Of a DNA stretch of 64,000 nt, positions 51,964 to 62,275 are shown piece by piece. Origin of the DNA: Amblyomma americanum (Eukaryota; Arthropoda; Arachnida; Ixodida; Ixodidae); NCBI RefSeq assembly GCF_052857255.1, contig NC_135502.1, positions 152,279,868 to 152,343,867 of the forward strand, written 5' to 3'. Position 1 is the first letter of the stretch. Each line of letters opens with the position of its first letter. A program made the translations under genes and the position numbers. The notes below the pieces were generated by a model. It was not told the DNA's origin and made no database searches. It saw nothing but the letters and a program-made list of their open reading frames with translations.

Positions 51964-52249
51964 ACGAAATAGGCAGTGGAGTTGCCACAGGCTTTCGCCG
52001 AACACACACACTTTAGAATTTCCAAAGTGCCCTCCTAATTATTTTTTGTCTAACTGCTCACAGGAGTCGAGTAGCGGCAGGGGATCTGCACCGCCCCGCT
52101 ACTATAAGTTCGCTTTCCTGCGGAGTTCTGGATGCGTCAAAGTGCGTTTGATCTACCAATCGCAAATAGTCTTAGTAGCTCCTCTATAACTGCTCTTAAC
52201 CAGCCGTTCGAGTTTCAGCCTGTGTGCTTCTCTCGCGGGAGTAACTCGC
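51964..52249. other. Gap after gag-pol; no 3' LTR found
   Basis: This is where a polypurine tract and a 3' LTR would be expected. Nothing here or further right resembles the 5' LTR (no copy of its TATA-box surroundings or of its terminal ATCACA followed by target DNA). The element therefore seems 3'-truncated. Confidence 0.5.
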
Positions 52250-53160
52250 TTTCCGGAGTTCAGTGGTGTCGTTGCACGAACCTATTCCTGTTGCCTCGCC
52301 GTATGCGGCACCTTTCAGAAATTCAGCCAGCGTAACCGCCTCATGCTTTCTGCGCTGTCTGCGATAGGCGTCGGGGACTGACTGGCTCAGATGTAGCACG
52401 GGGTGTCGAGGTCTCTACCTCTAGAGCTGCAGCGGTGCCTACCGCGTCGTTTGCCTTCTCTACCTGAGCTGCTTCGCACACGCGATCCGATCCACTGGAC
52501 CCGTCAGCTTTGGCCCTTGGCTAACCGTAGCATCAAGGCTCCACACCCGCTGCATTGCCCTTCACACTGTATACTGACTCTTGTCATTGATGTCGTCTCA
52601 CGGGCGACGTTCGATCAGTTAAACGTGCCACGCGCAGCGGGTAGCGTCTCCTCAATTTCGGCGTGCGCGGTAGCCTCTAAAACGTGTGTCCCGCAGGCCG
52701 GCTCGTCGTTTGCAAATCTAGGCTGATCAAGGTCTGCCGCGCGGCGCTCGCTGTACGACCCGCTAAACATATTGAGTACGGTATCTCGGACATCGGCGCA
52801 ATGTCCGAGCTTGACCGCATGCGCCCATTATGGTCTGAACGTGCGAACATCTGGCTACCATTCGTCGGCTCCTACTGGAATCTTTGCAGTGCGACGCGCT
52901 CCTCAGACTCGATCTGTCGCCTCGAAATCGCTTGCTGTACTTCGATTCGCTTGATCTCTCTATCATCTGCCAGATTTTGGGGCGTTTGCTATTGCTATAT
53001 CCTTTTCAGTTTCTAGCTGTGCCTTTTGGGCTTCTCGCTCTTGTTTTCGGCTTCTCTTTCAGCCTTTCGAATCTTCAGGTCGTGCTGAAGCCGCCGCAAT
53101 TTGCAGGTCGCAACTGTTCATTTCGTCTTCCTCCTACCCATGGCTGCTGTCGGGCCACTC
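52250..53160 (-). pseudogene. Gag-like coiled-coil remnants of another retroelement
   Basis: On the minus strand, pieces of a highly charged, Glu/Ala/Lys/Arg-rich protein can be followed through several frames. One reads LRRLQHDLKIRKAEREAENK near 53100-53040, continued in a shifted frame by QEREAQKAQLETEKDIAIAN. Lower down is THVLEATAHAEIEETLPAAR near 52690-52630, and then AAQVEKANDAVGTAAALEVE near 52470-52410. Such coiled-coil, acidic sequence is typical of the N-terminal half of Gag in many arthropod Ty3/gypsy elements. At least three frameshifts or stops break it. No pol follows on this strand, where the plus-strand element lies instead. The assignment rests on composition and pattern. Confidence 0.45.
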
Positions 53161-53479
53161 GTCTAACCCACGCGCTTTCCTCTAATAATCGCTGAGTCAC
53201 GCCGGCTAACGTGCGCAAGAAATACCGCTCACATGAGCATATTGAACCCTTGTAAAATCAACAGGAGCACGCCCAATTTGGGCTGGCGCACTCAATACCC
53301 ACAGGTGGCCGACTTAGGTGCTCTGATGATTGCCCGCGACAAACTTTGCCTCGAGGGAGCAACTAGGGCCCACCACTGTGGTCTACTTGGGGTAGTGAAA
53401 TGAGGTGTCCACAATCTTAGCTTACATCTCAACAGGAGCACTAATAGCAAATCACCGAAAGCCATCCGGCTCAATAAGA
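53161..53479. other. Spacer without a recognisable feature
   Basis: No gene or repeat that I can support. The right end borders the 3' end of the LINE on the minus strand. Confidence 0.5.
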
Positions 53480-53820
53480 AGAGCTTCATCATAATCATCA
53501 TAAGCCTGACTACACCCACTCTAGGGCAAACGCCTCTCCCATGTCTTTCCAATTAACCCTGTCTTTTCCAAGCTGAGCCCACCGATATACCTGCAAACTT
53601 CCTAATCTCATCCACCCAACTAACCTTCTGCCGCTCCCGGCTAGGCTTGCCTTCTCTTGTAATCCGCTCCGTTACCCTCAAGAACCAGGGGTTATCTTGC
53701 CTATCAATACATGCCCTTCTGAAGCCTATTTCGTCGTCTTTCTTTCCACAAGTATTTCTTTAATCCGCATTTGTTCCCTCACCCGCTCTTCCCGCTCCCG
53801 GATGAAGTGCTTGTGATTAC
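53480..53820 (-). mobile_element. 3' end of an RTE-type LINE (C-terminal ORF end and 3' tail)
   Basis: On the minus strand the frame QDNPWFLRVTERITREGKPS continues to KVSWVDEIRKFAGI at about 53590. After one frameshift it resumes as RWAQLGKDRVNWKDMGEAFA and stops near 53518. This W-x-x-R-V-T-E plus G-K-x-S-R plus W-x-D-E-I/L plus D-R-x-x-W-x-x-x-G-E-A-F pattern is the hallmark C-terminus of RTE-related endonuclease/reverse-transcriptase LINEs. A short ATGATGATTATGATGAAG tail (minus strand, about 53485-53503) fits the simple-repeat 3' ends of such elements. Only the last ~110 residues are present, a typical 5'-truncated insertion. Confidence 0.7.
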
Positions 53821-55369
53821 CATAATAATAACTCGGGTCCCCCCACAGTTTGGTCTGCTACAAGAACAAAAAACTGGAGTAAGCTTAAGCTTCGCCACAA
53901 AGACACTTTGCAAAGCCTAAGACCACAACGCATTCACTTGGTACACTTTTATTTAGTTCGAACAAACGAGCCTTCGTAGCGTGCTCTACGCGAGCTCTCC
54001 TCGCAATTTGTAAGAGCTGTGCTCGATTCCTCGTATCTCTTCAAAAAATTATTTCGTTTGGCGGCTATCGCGTTACAAAGCCGAAAACGCGAACAACGAA
54101 GACACCGCCTCTGCAGCGAAAGAAGCTCCTTAACGCTGTCGCATTGAAACAGCCGCTCCTGCCTGCCCTGACGAGGAAGATTTTTACGCAAGACTGGTAA
54201 TCTCAGCTAGTACTCGTTATTAGCCAATGTGATTTGAGCTTTTGTAGATATCTGTGCAGAGAAACCAGTATGATTTAACGACTGTACTTTGATGGAATTG
54301 CCCTCTAACTATTTTAGTGCCAACTTGCTATTTTAGTGAAACACTATTTTGCCATCGGCTATTTTTAGGCTTAATTCATTTATTAGAGCATGTTCATTTG
54401 TCTCGTTGAGATATTTCTGTAGGTAGATTACCATAAGTTTATTGATTGGCTCTCGAAGCCTTCCTAGCTTTGGCGATTTGTTATGGACATATATATTGTT
54501 TTGAATGCCCTCGTCGTTTCGTAGTTTCTTAATCAGCGAGCGATGCAAACAATGATGTTAGTTGTAACGTTAACATACATGAACAATGCAAAATGGCCTA
54601 GGGAAAAAAACGTTTTCATGTTATCGCACAGTAAATTAGAGAATTGAGTGCCAGCAGGGCATGTGATGGTAAATAAAAATAACAAATGATGTCTTCACGT
54701 ACCTCAGTCGAGTCGAGGAAGAAGCGAGCGTAGCAGAGGGTGTCGAACTCTTCGATAGGCTGCATAGATTACTAAGGTTTCGAATTTTCTGGAGAACGCG
54801 CCTGGCGTAGGACAGGGTTATCATGGGGTATCTCAAGCCTTTGTCTATGTCTTTTGTCTCAGACCTTTTTGATGCTATTGGGTTAGCTAGGCTGGTTATG
54901 ATGAATAAGATGCGCCATCTTCCTAGAGAGCCGATCATGATTAATTCTGCTGCACTAAGCGCACTCCCCAGAGTTTTTTTTTATTTTCGTTCATCGCTCG
55001 TATTATAATGCTGTCGTCCGTGGTGAAATCTCAATATCATGTCTCGATCGAGCCTGAGCAATTTGCTTTTCCTTCTCACCACTAACTTCTTGACGTGCTT
55101 CTTAGTGATTTTTTATTGGTCACCTAATCTATCTGAACTTGAGGTCAAAACATTCTATGCTTCGTGCATATCAGCTTGCCTACCACCTTCACGTTTTGCC
55201 CGCTGCCGTGATGGGCTCACTACAGTTCGGAAGCGCAGTATCCGCGTCACTCGCATCCTCATTTCTAGGGGCCATTTGGCAGCGTATTTCTGAAGTTTGC
55301 CTTAGCATATGCAGAGAAATCGTACTTTCTAGGTTTCAACATCCCTAGGGGACTAGCGTCCTCATAAAA
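53821..55369. other. AT-richer stretch without a recognisable gene
   Basis: Short open frames occur on both strands but none shows a motif I can name. One minus-strand frame (54548-54333, MHRSLIKKLRNDEGIQNNIY onward, 71 residues) is lysine- and asparagine-rich and unidentified. A minus-strand 57-nt segment at 54703-54759 is flanked by AG and GTACGT like a small exon, with no further exon in view. Around 53990-54150 the sequence resembles interspersed repeats common in tick DNA, at low certainty. Confidence 0.5.
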
Positions 55370-55375
55370 ACGCCA

Positions 55376-55500
55376 GAGCGCAGGTCCTCGGATTAAATTA
55401 GACCACCTGCGCTTTTTCACCCGGCGCTGACGTTACAGGGGTCCCGGGCGTTTGTCGCATATAGCTTCCACCGAAATACAGGTGCCGTATTCTCTACTGA
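55376..55500 (+). mobile_element. SINE-like short interspersed repeat fragment
   Basis: The stretch with GGTCCTCGGATTAAATTAGA, then CCACCTGCGCTTTTTCACCC and GGGCGTTTGTCGCATATAGC resembles the body of a short interspersed element very common in tick genomes (Ruka-like, tRNA-derived). The internal promoter boxes are not convincingly preserved. The match is from memory of the repeat type and was not aligned. Confidence 0.4.
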
Positions 55501-55874
55501 CCTGCGGCTTTTGTGTCGGTAGCCGAAAGCCAAACCCACTGAGTTTCCAGGATGGACCACTGGATATCCGTCCGTAGAACTTTTTAGACATTATTTATTG
55601 TTCACCTTTGCAGTAATTCAGCGCTTCCCACACACCGCAGGACGATTGCCTATGAAGCACACAACTGCCTTGCTGAGTGATAAACTTAAGCTACTGAGGC
55701 ATGTATGTCGATGTTGAACACGACACCTGCGATATCATTCTTCCTTATGTCGTCTATGCTAGCACTGCTGTGAAGGGAACAGCTACGTTGGCACCGTTCG
55801 CAATCGTGTACAGAAGAAGCTACGGTGAAATGTGGTTCTGGGCTTCCAGGTGTTACCAATGAAGGATATCTCCG

Positions 55875-55993
55875 AAACAGATCAACAGAGCGCAACAGAT
55901 TGAGGACAAGAAGGAACACGAAACACAGGACGGGCGCTTCTGCGGGTGTTTCTTCTTCTAGTCCTCGTTCTGTTGCGCTGTGTTGACCTGTTT
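55875..55993. repeat. Imperfect inverted repeat, two 39-bp arms
   Basis: The left arm 55875-55913 (starts AAACAGATCAACAGAGCGCA) pairs with the right arm 55955-55993 (ends GCGCTGTGTTGACCTGTTT) with about 34 of 39 positions complementary. The loop is 41 bp. The arms could form a hairpin or be the facing ends of two copies of one repeat. The right arm continues into ATGAACCAACTAGCCC, which resembles a repeat frequent in tick DNA. Confidence 0.7.
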
Positions 55994-58563
55994 AGTAGAA
56001 AATATGAACCAACTAGCCCACACCAAAATCCTCTTAGAAGTATTTATCGAAGCCACCTCATACCTGCAACATGCAGAAGGCACTTGACAACTGGCAAGGC
56101 TGCCCAAATAGAAAGCGGCTGTTGCTGAACTCAGCTGAGCCAGGACATAGAGAGCGAAAGCTTTGCTAAGCCGGTCCGACGCGGTTAAGCTTTCGTTAAT
56201 CTTTGTTCTATCAAGCCTTGAGCAAGAGCACATCACGTGATGCATCAAGTACCACAAGTGCAAGAGCGAGCGTCGAGACCGGCAGTCAGCCTAGCGGCGG
56301 ACGTGGCAGGCAAGCGGGTACCTGTGGGGACAAAGGTTAAGATGTCGGTCGAGGCACCTGCCACGCTCGATTTCTCAATAGAGGTTACATCTAGGAGCCA
56401 AATGACCTTCAGACTCAGCATGGGAGCAGTAGTGCGTTTCGCCCTAAAATTGTAATAGGGGCCTGATGCCCAGCAGTAAACCCTTCGCATTCGTAATATC
56501 AGGTTTCATTGAATCCCAGTTTCATTTATTTATTTATTTTTCACAGCATTTTGGAGTCATTCAATCAATGGATAACTCAACGTTGGTGTTTTGTTTCGTA
56601 TAATTGCCCAAATTCATCCGCGAAATATTTTCATATACAGCGAAAGCATCGCGGCGACGCCGCAGACGTCCGGCAGTTGCACAGGTCGTGAGTTTGAACT
56701 CCTTTTGCGTGCACTAACGTTTGTTCAGTATTTGCATACGATTTTGGATTCGAATCCCTTTCTTTCGTTCTAATTATCGGATTGAGGAATAATAAAGATA
56801 CGAGGAGTAAATATGTGGGCCTTTGTTTTTTTATGCTTTACACACACTCAACACAATACGGCTTTTGCAGTCTGCTTGCAATGCCAGAGCCAGTGTTTCC
56901 CTGTATATACAGTGAGCGTGTGCATCAGCTTATAGTATGTCCGACGACAGGTGGTGCTTCTGAAGTGTATTTTCTTTTCCTTGAAGCTCTGTGCTAATAG
57001 AAATGTGGGTGGAGTTGATATGTTTATCGTCGACATCCGCCGAGGATCCTTGCTGCTCCAGCCAAACAGTGACATTGCTTGCAGGCGCAAATTACGCAAT
57101 TGAGAATTTGTTCAGTGCCACGCAAGCCTGCCCAACGTGTTCACGCATTTATCTGCCATAATGGTACGGATGCAGTTAAGATCCTTAACACTATACATTA
57201 AAGACAATACTCAAGGTTTGGATTACAGGATTCTTTACAACCAAAACGACCAAAGCAGCAAAAGTCGTGTCATCGCTGAAGCCTTGAATCTGACCTTGAT
57301 TAAATAAATCACCACATAAATAATGCCGCGAGGGGGCTTCAGACCTGCGGTGGCGTGAACAGTGCAGCTTCGCTGGCCACTGCATGAGAACGCTATTCTA
57401 CCGCTGCAGCCAATGACGCCTCGTGTTAGACTGCAACACACACTACCGCTGTTTAATACACATCGGCGCCTTCATCAACTTTCATCTGAACATCGAGGAG
57501 GTCTTAACCTCAGTTCAGGGAGCGCTCGTGTCGTGTTGTCTACTTCTCTTCGTCTTTGCCATTTTTGCACTTGTTAACCATGAATATGTAACAACGTGCC
57601 CAGCTTCTTATGTAAACGCAACTTAACCTCAGTCTCATACTGTCGGCAGATATCGTAGCCAAACAATGAGTCGTCGACAATGAGATACGCATGAGATATC
57701 GTCGCCAATCCTGAGCCATTCTGGCTAACACGTGGTTTAGGAAGTGTGTTCAGTTTAACTACATTAAAAACCTACCATTTGAACCATTTATATAAATGCA
57801 GTGTGAAGGACAAGTCATTAGAGTGGAAAATGAATGTTTTACCTCTAATTCTATATTTGTTATGGTGACGCTGTTCTGTGAGAACTTTGGAGTTCTCAGA
57901 TATAAATGCTGGCTGAAACCCAGCAAGATCCCACCGCTTCCTCGAGTGAAAGATAGGTTCCCAGCCTACTACGGACACGTGGGGGGAGGGGTAGGGGGGC
58001 GTTGTCATTGATGAAAAATTGAAATTCAAAGTTTAGTATGCATCTTTCACGACATGACTCAAAAGCTCACGTCAGTGGCCGTACAACATATCGGATGGTG
58101 TGTTCAAGGAGATAATACTGGAGGTTAATATTTCTTTTCCGAGGTTGGAGTGCACTGGACACGCTCTTCACTCCAAAATATGCGACTGGAATTCAAGCTG
58201 GGAAAATCTTCACATGAATTGTGATTGCCATGTTGAAATGTTTTTCGGAAATAATAAGCAGACACTGTGCCGCCGCGAAGTCTACAGTTCCGTCTCCGAT
58301 AGCTTGCTTAGACACTGCACGAACAGTGCTCGCACTTCTAACCGGGATTCTCGCCTTGCGTATTATCCACCTTGAATCCTAATGACTTTTGCGCATATTC
58401 GGCAAAAGAACTCTGTGATTAAGTAGCCGCAGAGGCCTACTTCATGTTCTGTATCCACATACGAGGCGATAGCCGGAATTTTGAGGGACCCTCTTCCGGC
58501 CAACACGACTCCACTGGATGGGCGACAGGAAACTCTTACGCATTTCACGCTACGCTACGAACC
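55994..58563. other. Stretch without a recognisable gene
   Basis: No coding region supported. Small features include a TTTA microsatellite (56521-56537) and a G-rich run (57980-57998). The many short frames are short, lack motifs and overlap on both strands. Confidence 0.5.
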
Positions 58564-58726
58564 TGTAGCGCCTTTCGCGCCGCGCTCAGGTCGCAGGCGA
58601 GGGCACGGCTCCGGACAAGGAAGAGGTGGGCGCTAGGTCACCGCATGCGCAGCACGAGCAGCGCAATAAAATTTCGTACCTACACGCTGTCTCAGCTGGG
58701 TCTTCCTCAACATGGCTATGTGAGAT
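58564..58726 (+). mobile_element. 5' LTR of element 2 (decayed)
   Basis: It begins TGTAGCGCCTTTCGCGCCG, matching TGTAGCGACCTCCGCGCCG at 62117. Both copies later contain ATAAAAT followed by TTCG, a variable segment, GCTGTC and AGCTG (here 58666-58700). The copies differ by about 51 bp in length between the start and ATAAAAT. The right border is placed just before a diverged primer-binding-site-like sequence (about 58727-58744) that weakly resembles the tRNA-Trp type used by CsRn1 elements. Confidence 0.5.
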
Positions 58727-58743
58727 TTCGCGACCCGGCTTGG

Positions 58744-59343
58744 AACACGCAGCCCCACCCTCCTACGTCCATTCCGCTGGCTGTTCTGCCCTTCCTACAT
58801 GCGACGACGCGCCCCAGGACGCTCTGCCTGTCGGCTGCCGCGTTCCAACAAGAAAACCTGCCGCTATTTTCGCCTAATAGCCCTCGCGCTTGGCTACCAT
58901 AGGTTGAGGAGCATGTCCAGTTGCGGTGTATCACAAGCCAGGAGATTAAGTTCCTCCATTTCATGTCCTACCGGCATCCTGACTTTCACCGAGGAATTAG
59001 TGGACGTCATCATCTCGCCGGTCCTCGCCCGACACTTCGACATGAAGGCGGCTATCGTAGACCGTAAGGCAGCGTCCGAGTGCAGCAGACTTCAGCAGCT
59101 CCTCATCTCTACAGGTTCGGTGACAACCGTCCTTCGCAGCTCCTCAGTCGCGTGCGCCATCTCCTCGGAGCCCCCGTTCTCGCGGATGCGGCTGATGTCT
59201 CGGTGGACAAGCTCGCCGAACTGGGTGACCGTGTTGCGGAATACTCACGCTACCCCAACCTCAGCGCAGTGACAACTCTGCTTCCAGCTACTACCTCAGC
59301 CTCAAAGCTTGCGAGCATAAAAGGTCATCTGGATGCTCTTTAA
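58744..59343 (+). pseudogene. Gag remnant of element 2
   Basis: Capsid protein pieces in three frames: CITSQEIKFLHFMSYRH near 58927-58977, then FTEELVDVIISPVLARHFDM and DRKAASECSRLQQLLI near 58983-59110, then GDNRPSQLLSRVRHLLGAPV and DKLAELGDRVAEYSRYPNLS near 59118-59270, ending at a stop at 59341. The order and the R-x-S-E-x-x-R-L-Q-Q-L-L plus G-D-R-x-P-S-Q-L-L pattern match the Gag of CsRn1-like elements, which lack zinc knuckles. A segment between RHLLGAP and the DKLAELGDRV block seems deleted. It cannot encode a functional capsid. Confidence 0.7.
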
Positions 59344-59700
59344 AGGCGGCTGGATGGTCTCACGCCCTTGCACGCTGTCCCCGACAATTTCGTGCTTCCC
59401 GGAGCCCAAACCATCCTTTGTCATAAACTTGAATTGGTCCGAACGTTTCTGTGGGTTTTCATCGTCGACAACGTCTCGCAAACTTCTTCAACCTCGCGGT
59501 CGGCACGCCAGCTTATCGCTTCATCTCAGCACGCACTTCTCCTTCAACGGCGTGCTCTTCACCTCTGCGGCAACGGGGCTTCCAGCACTTCTCCCCGTTT
59601 CGCTGTACGCGAGAGTTCTCGCTGATTTTCTCTACCTTACGAAGCCACACACCACAGTTATCCGTGAAGCACTCGCTCACCCACCATATATCAAACTCTG
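59344..59700 (+). pseudogene. Protease and linker remnant of element 2
   Basis: Weak coding traces only. FLWVFIVDNVSQ near 59446-59481 sits where these elements have the second half of the protease. SLIFSTLRSHTPQLSVKHSL near 59622-59680 followed by THHISNSGTPVFASPRRLSR leads into the reverse transcriptase. The catalytic D-T/S-G is not visible, consistent with a deletion of the front of the protease. Confidence 0.5.
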
Positions 59701-60330
59701 GAACTCCGGTGTTTGCAAGCCCTCGCCGCCTTTCTAGAGAATGAATCTTCATCGCTCGCCGTGAGTTTCAACACATGCTTGAACTCGGCATCGAGCACCC
59801 ACCCAACAGCAACTTATATTCGCCACTCCACTTGGCGCCAAAGAAAGATCCGAGCAAGTGCAGACCATGTAGAGATTACCGCCCTCAGTGCTTACACCTT
59901 AAACGACCGCTATTTACTTCCTCCGAGTGAGGACTTCACGTCAAACTTGAGTGGGTGCAGCATCTTCTCTAAGTTTGACTTACTGAAAGCCTACCATAAA
60001 ATTCCCGAGGAGCCCGGGGATATTGCGATGCGGCCATTGAACTGTTCGGCCTGCTTGAGAATGTGCTGATGCCTTTTAGAGTGCGCAGCGCAGCGAATGC
60101 TTTTCAGCGAACTATCAACGAGGTTACGTGAGGCCTCTCCTTTGTGTTCGCTTTCATCCATGACCTCCTCGTCGCCTGCTCTTCCAGTTTTGAGCATGAA
60201 GCTCTCCTGCGTGCCCTCTTCCACCCACTTGGTGAATAGGGGCTCGTCACCAACCAGAACAAATCCCTCTTCGATGTCGCTACAATAGATATCCTAGGCC
60301 ATCTCTTCATTCAATAAGGTATTTGGCCTC
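59701..60330 (+). pseudogene. Reverse transcriptase remnant of element 2
   Basis: Blocks in order are EFQHMLELGIEHPPNSNLYS and PLHLAPKKDPSKCRPCRDYR (about 59764-59888), SKFDLLKAYHKIPEEPGDIA (about 59970-60030; first catalytic aspartate kept) and VLMPFRVRSAANAFQRTINE (about 60066-60125). The catalytic box follows as FAFIHDLLVACSS (about 60149-60187), where the first aspartate of Y-x-D-D is histidine. Stops and frameshifts lie between the blocks. The last recognisable piece is a DILGHLF segment near 60286-60306. The enzyme is dead. Confidence 0.75.
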
Positions 60331-60985
60331 TCGACAGCAAAGTCATGGCCATTCAACATTTTCCACTCCCGCGTCACTTGGGGCATTCTGAACTTTCATC
60401 GTCGCTTTCTCCCGAAATTCCTCAAATTCGGGAAGCCTCTGACGGGCATTTTGGCTACCAAAACAATCCTGCTGTGCCACATTAGTGCACCAATGACGCT
60501 AGTACATCCAGTTCCTTGAGCTCCACTGCGCCTCATCACCAGTGGCTCAAGCGGTGGAGTCACCACAGTTCTCGAGCAGTACTTCTCTACTTGGCAGCCT
60601 CTCAGTCTTTTCTCACAAAAGGTTAAGCCACATGAAGCTAAATATAGAACTTTTCACGTGACTTTTCTAAGACTTGCACGTCGTTAGAAACTATAAGCCC
60701 TTGACGTTTGCCTTGCAAGATAATCACAGCACCTACGCTGTATGCGAGATCCGCCAAGTGTGTTTTTTCCCGAGTTTGCATTGAGTATCTGTCGTGTCCG
60801 TGGGACGGAACATGCGGCTGCTGAGGCATTTCTACGTATCGGTGCCATCGCTTCTATATCACTAGTGTAGGTGGTGGAGCTAAGGGCTGCACAGCGGAAC
60901 GACCCCGAGCTGCATCGGTTTTGCTCCTCTTCCACGTCCCTGTCCTTCAATGAATGTCCGCTGCATTTTTCCTCGAACTTCATTC
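60331..60985 (+). pseudogene. RT end and RNase H remnant of element 2
   Basis: The start of this interval has traces of the sequence that follows RT in these elements (near 60330-60440, around HFPLPRHLG and NFHRRFLP in shifted frames). Beyond about 60540 the coding signal is faint. The acidic residues of RNase H cannot be placed with confidence, so this part is mostly unreadable. Confidence 0.4.
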
Positions 60986-61910
60986 ACTGGTGTCTCACGC
61001 CTTTACGTTCTTTCGGCTTTCCGTCGCGCCATTGTTTTTAAAACTTTGCCGCATGAGCCACACTGATGTTTGTGCGACGCAGAAGCTGGTAACATGTCGA
61101 TTCTTCTGGCCCAGCACCTATGGCAACGCCGGTCACTGAGCACGAACCTTACTTGAATGCCAACGCGTCAAAGTTCACTGGCATACCATCAGGCCTGCCT
61201 CTCCTTTTCGACCACCGCTAGGTTTTCGGACGTCGACAAAGACCTTGGTGGATCGCTCGCGTCGTCAGGTTGGGCGTCTTACCTGCTCACATTTGTGGAT
61301 CGTTTCACACGCTGGCCAGAAGCATTGCCTATTGACACTACGGCAAAGACAGTTGCTTCGGCCTTCATGGCCGGCCGGATGTCTTGTTTCGGCTGCCAAT
61401 CGGCCTTCACCAGCGACTGCGGCCGACCAGTTCAATCGGCCCTGTTCACTACTCTTGCAAGCATACTGGGCGCCCGCCAGATTCACACGACCGCCTACGA
61501 TCCTTCAGCAATGACATGGTGGAACGCTTTCTACTCCAACTGAAAGCGTCTCTTATCATTTATCTGCGAAGGGAGAGTTGGTCAGACTACCTTCCCTACG
61601 TTCTCCTGGGCATTCGCTAAGCGCTTAAGGCTGATCGAAGCTGCTGTTCCGCTGAGCACGTCTAAGGTGTTCCCCTATGCCTCCCTGAGAATTTCTGTAC
61701 TGCGTCCCCTCCATTCGTTCATGATGCTTCCATGTATCTATGAGACCTGCGCAACGCTTTTCGCCACATTACTCATGTTATCCCTGCTGCTGATCCTGCT
61801 CAATGCTTTTTTATCACTCATGCCTTCCTCCTGCAGCCATATCTTCGTCCGCCGTGACCGCATCCGTCCATGTCTGACGCTGGCCTACGATTAACCGTTC
61901 CGCATGGTCC
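60986..61910 (+). pseudogene. Integrase remnant of element 2
   Basis: Inserts element DNA into the genome. After a zinc-module trace (DVCATQKLVTCRFFWPSTYG near 61064-61125, then LECQRVKVH) the catalytic core is readable in one frame. It runs from RFSDVDKDLGGSLASSGWAS (about 61220) through YLLTFVDRFTRWPEALPIDT to FTSDCGRPVQSALFTTLASI (about 61407) and RQIHTTAYDPSA. After a frameshift comes NDMVERFLLQLKASLIIYLR (about 61512) and PYVLLGIR. The D, D and E of the catalytic triad are all still present, but at least two frameshifts and several stops prevent a product. The tail KTVFAHRLKPAFL (about 61950) marks the Pol C-terminus. Confidence 0.78.
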
Positions 61911-62100
61911 ACTGAGCAACAAAGACCACGCTGGACATCAACGGCCATGAAGACTGTTTTTGCTCACAGGCTAAAACCAGCCTTCCTTGCCTCGCCTCCG
62001 CCCGTGGTCTGTCCCGTCAGTCTCGCTTCGACTGTGCCACCATTATGTGCGCTCTCCACCAAACATGTCCGCTGGGCACATCCTGTGGAGTATGCTCCAT

Positions 62101-62112
62101 GTGGAGGGGGGA
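62101..62112 (+). other. Polypurine tract of element 2
   Basis: GTGGAGGGGGGA just before the 3' LTR start at 62117, in the place expected for the plus-strand primer. Confidence 0.55.
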
Positions 62113-62116
62113 ACCC

Positions 62117-62275
62117 TGTAGCGACCTCCGCGCCGAGCTCTGGTGGCAAGCCAGCAAGAGCTACGCGATAAAATGTTCGAACCAGAATGCTGTCGGAGCT
62201 GATTATTACTCGCCTTAACTTATCTGAAATCTTATCTGAAGACTTATCTGAAATCATGTAGCATTTAACGCGATG
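62117..62275 (+). mobile_element. 3' LTR of element 2 (decayed, right border uncertain)
   Basis: Begins TGTAGCGACCTCCGCGCCG and shares the ATAAAAT, TTCG, GCTGTC and AGCTG landmarks with the 5' LTR. The Pol frame (61947-62171) runs into it, ending with SSGGKPARATR. Inside, CTTATCTGAA is repeated three times at 12-bp spacing (62219, 62231, 62243). The right border is an estimate from the length of the 5' copy. Confidence 0.45.

Larger units (their letters stand above)
58564..62275 (+). mobile_element. Degenerate CsRn1/Kabuki-like Ty3/gypsy retrotransposon (element 2)
   Basis: Whole-element entry. In order it holds a short 5' LTR, gag, protease remnant, reverse transcriptase, RNase H, integrase, a polypurine stretch and a 3' LTR start. 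All domains lie on the plus strand in the expected Ty3/gypsy order, but no reading frame survives for more than about 150 codons. Length is about 3.7 kb, shorter than an intact element of this kind, because parts of gag, protease and RNase H are deleted. The gag and integrase sequences differ clearly from element 1, so the two are separate lineages. Confidence 0.8.

Noticed and set aside
51964..53160. Possible env gene downstream of pol in element 1
   Set aside because: No plus-strand frame with signal peptide, membrane segment or envelope motif. The coding-like signal here is on the minus strand and is Gag-like.
54333..54548. 71-codon minus-strand open frame as a small gene
   Set aside because: AT-rich, no motif or neighbouring coding signal. 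Mentioned only in the region description.
57772..58029. 85-codon minus-strand open frame
   Set aside because: No recognisable motif, isolated, and of a length expected by chance in this composition.
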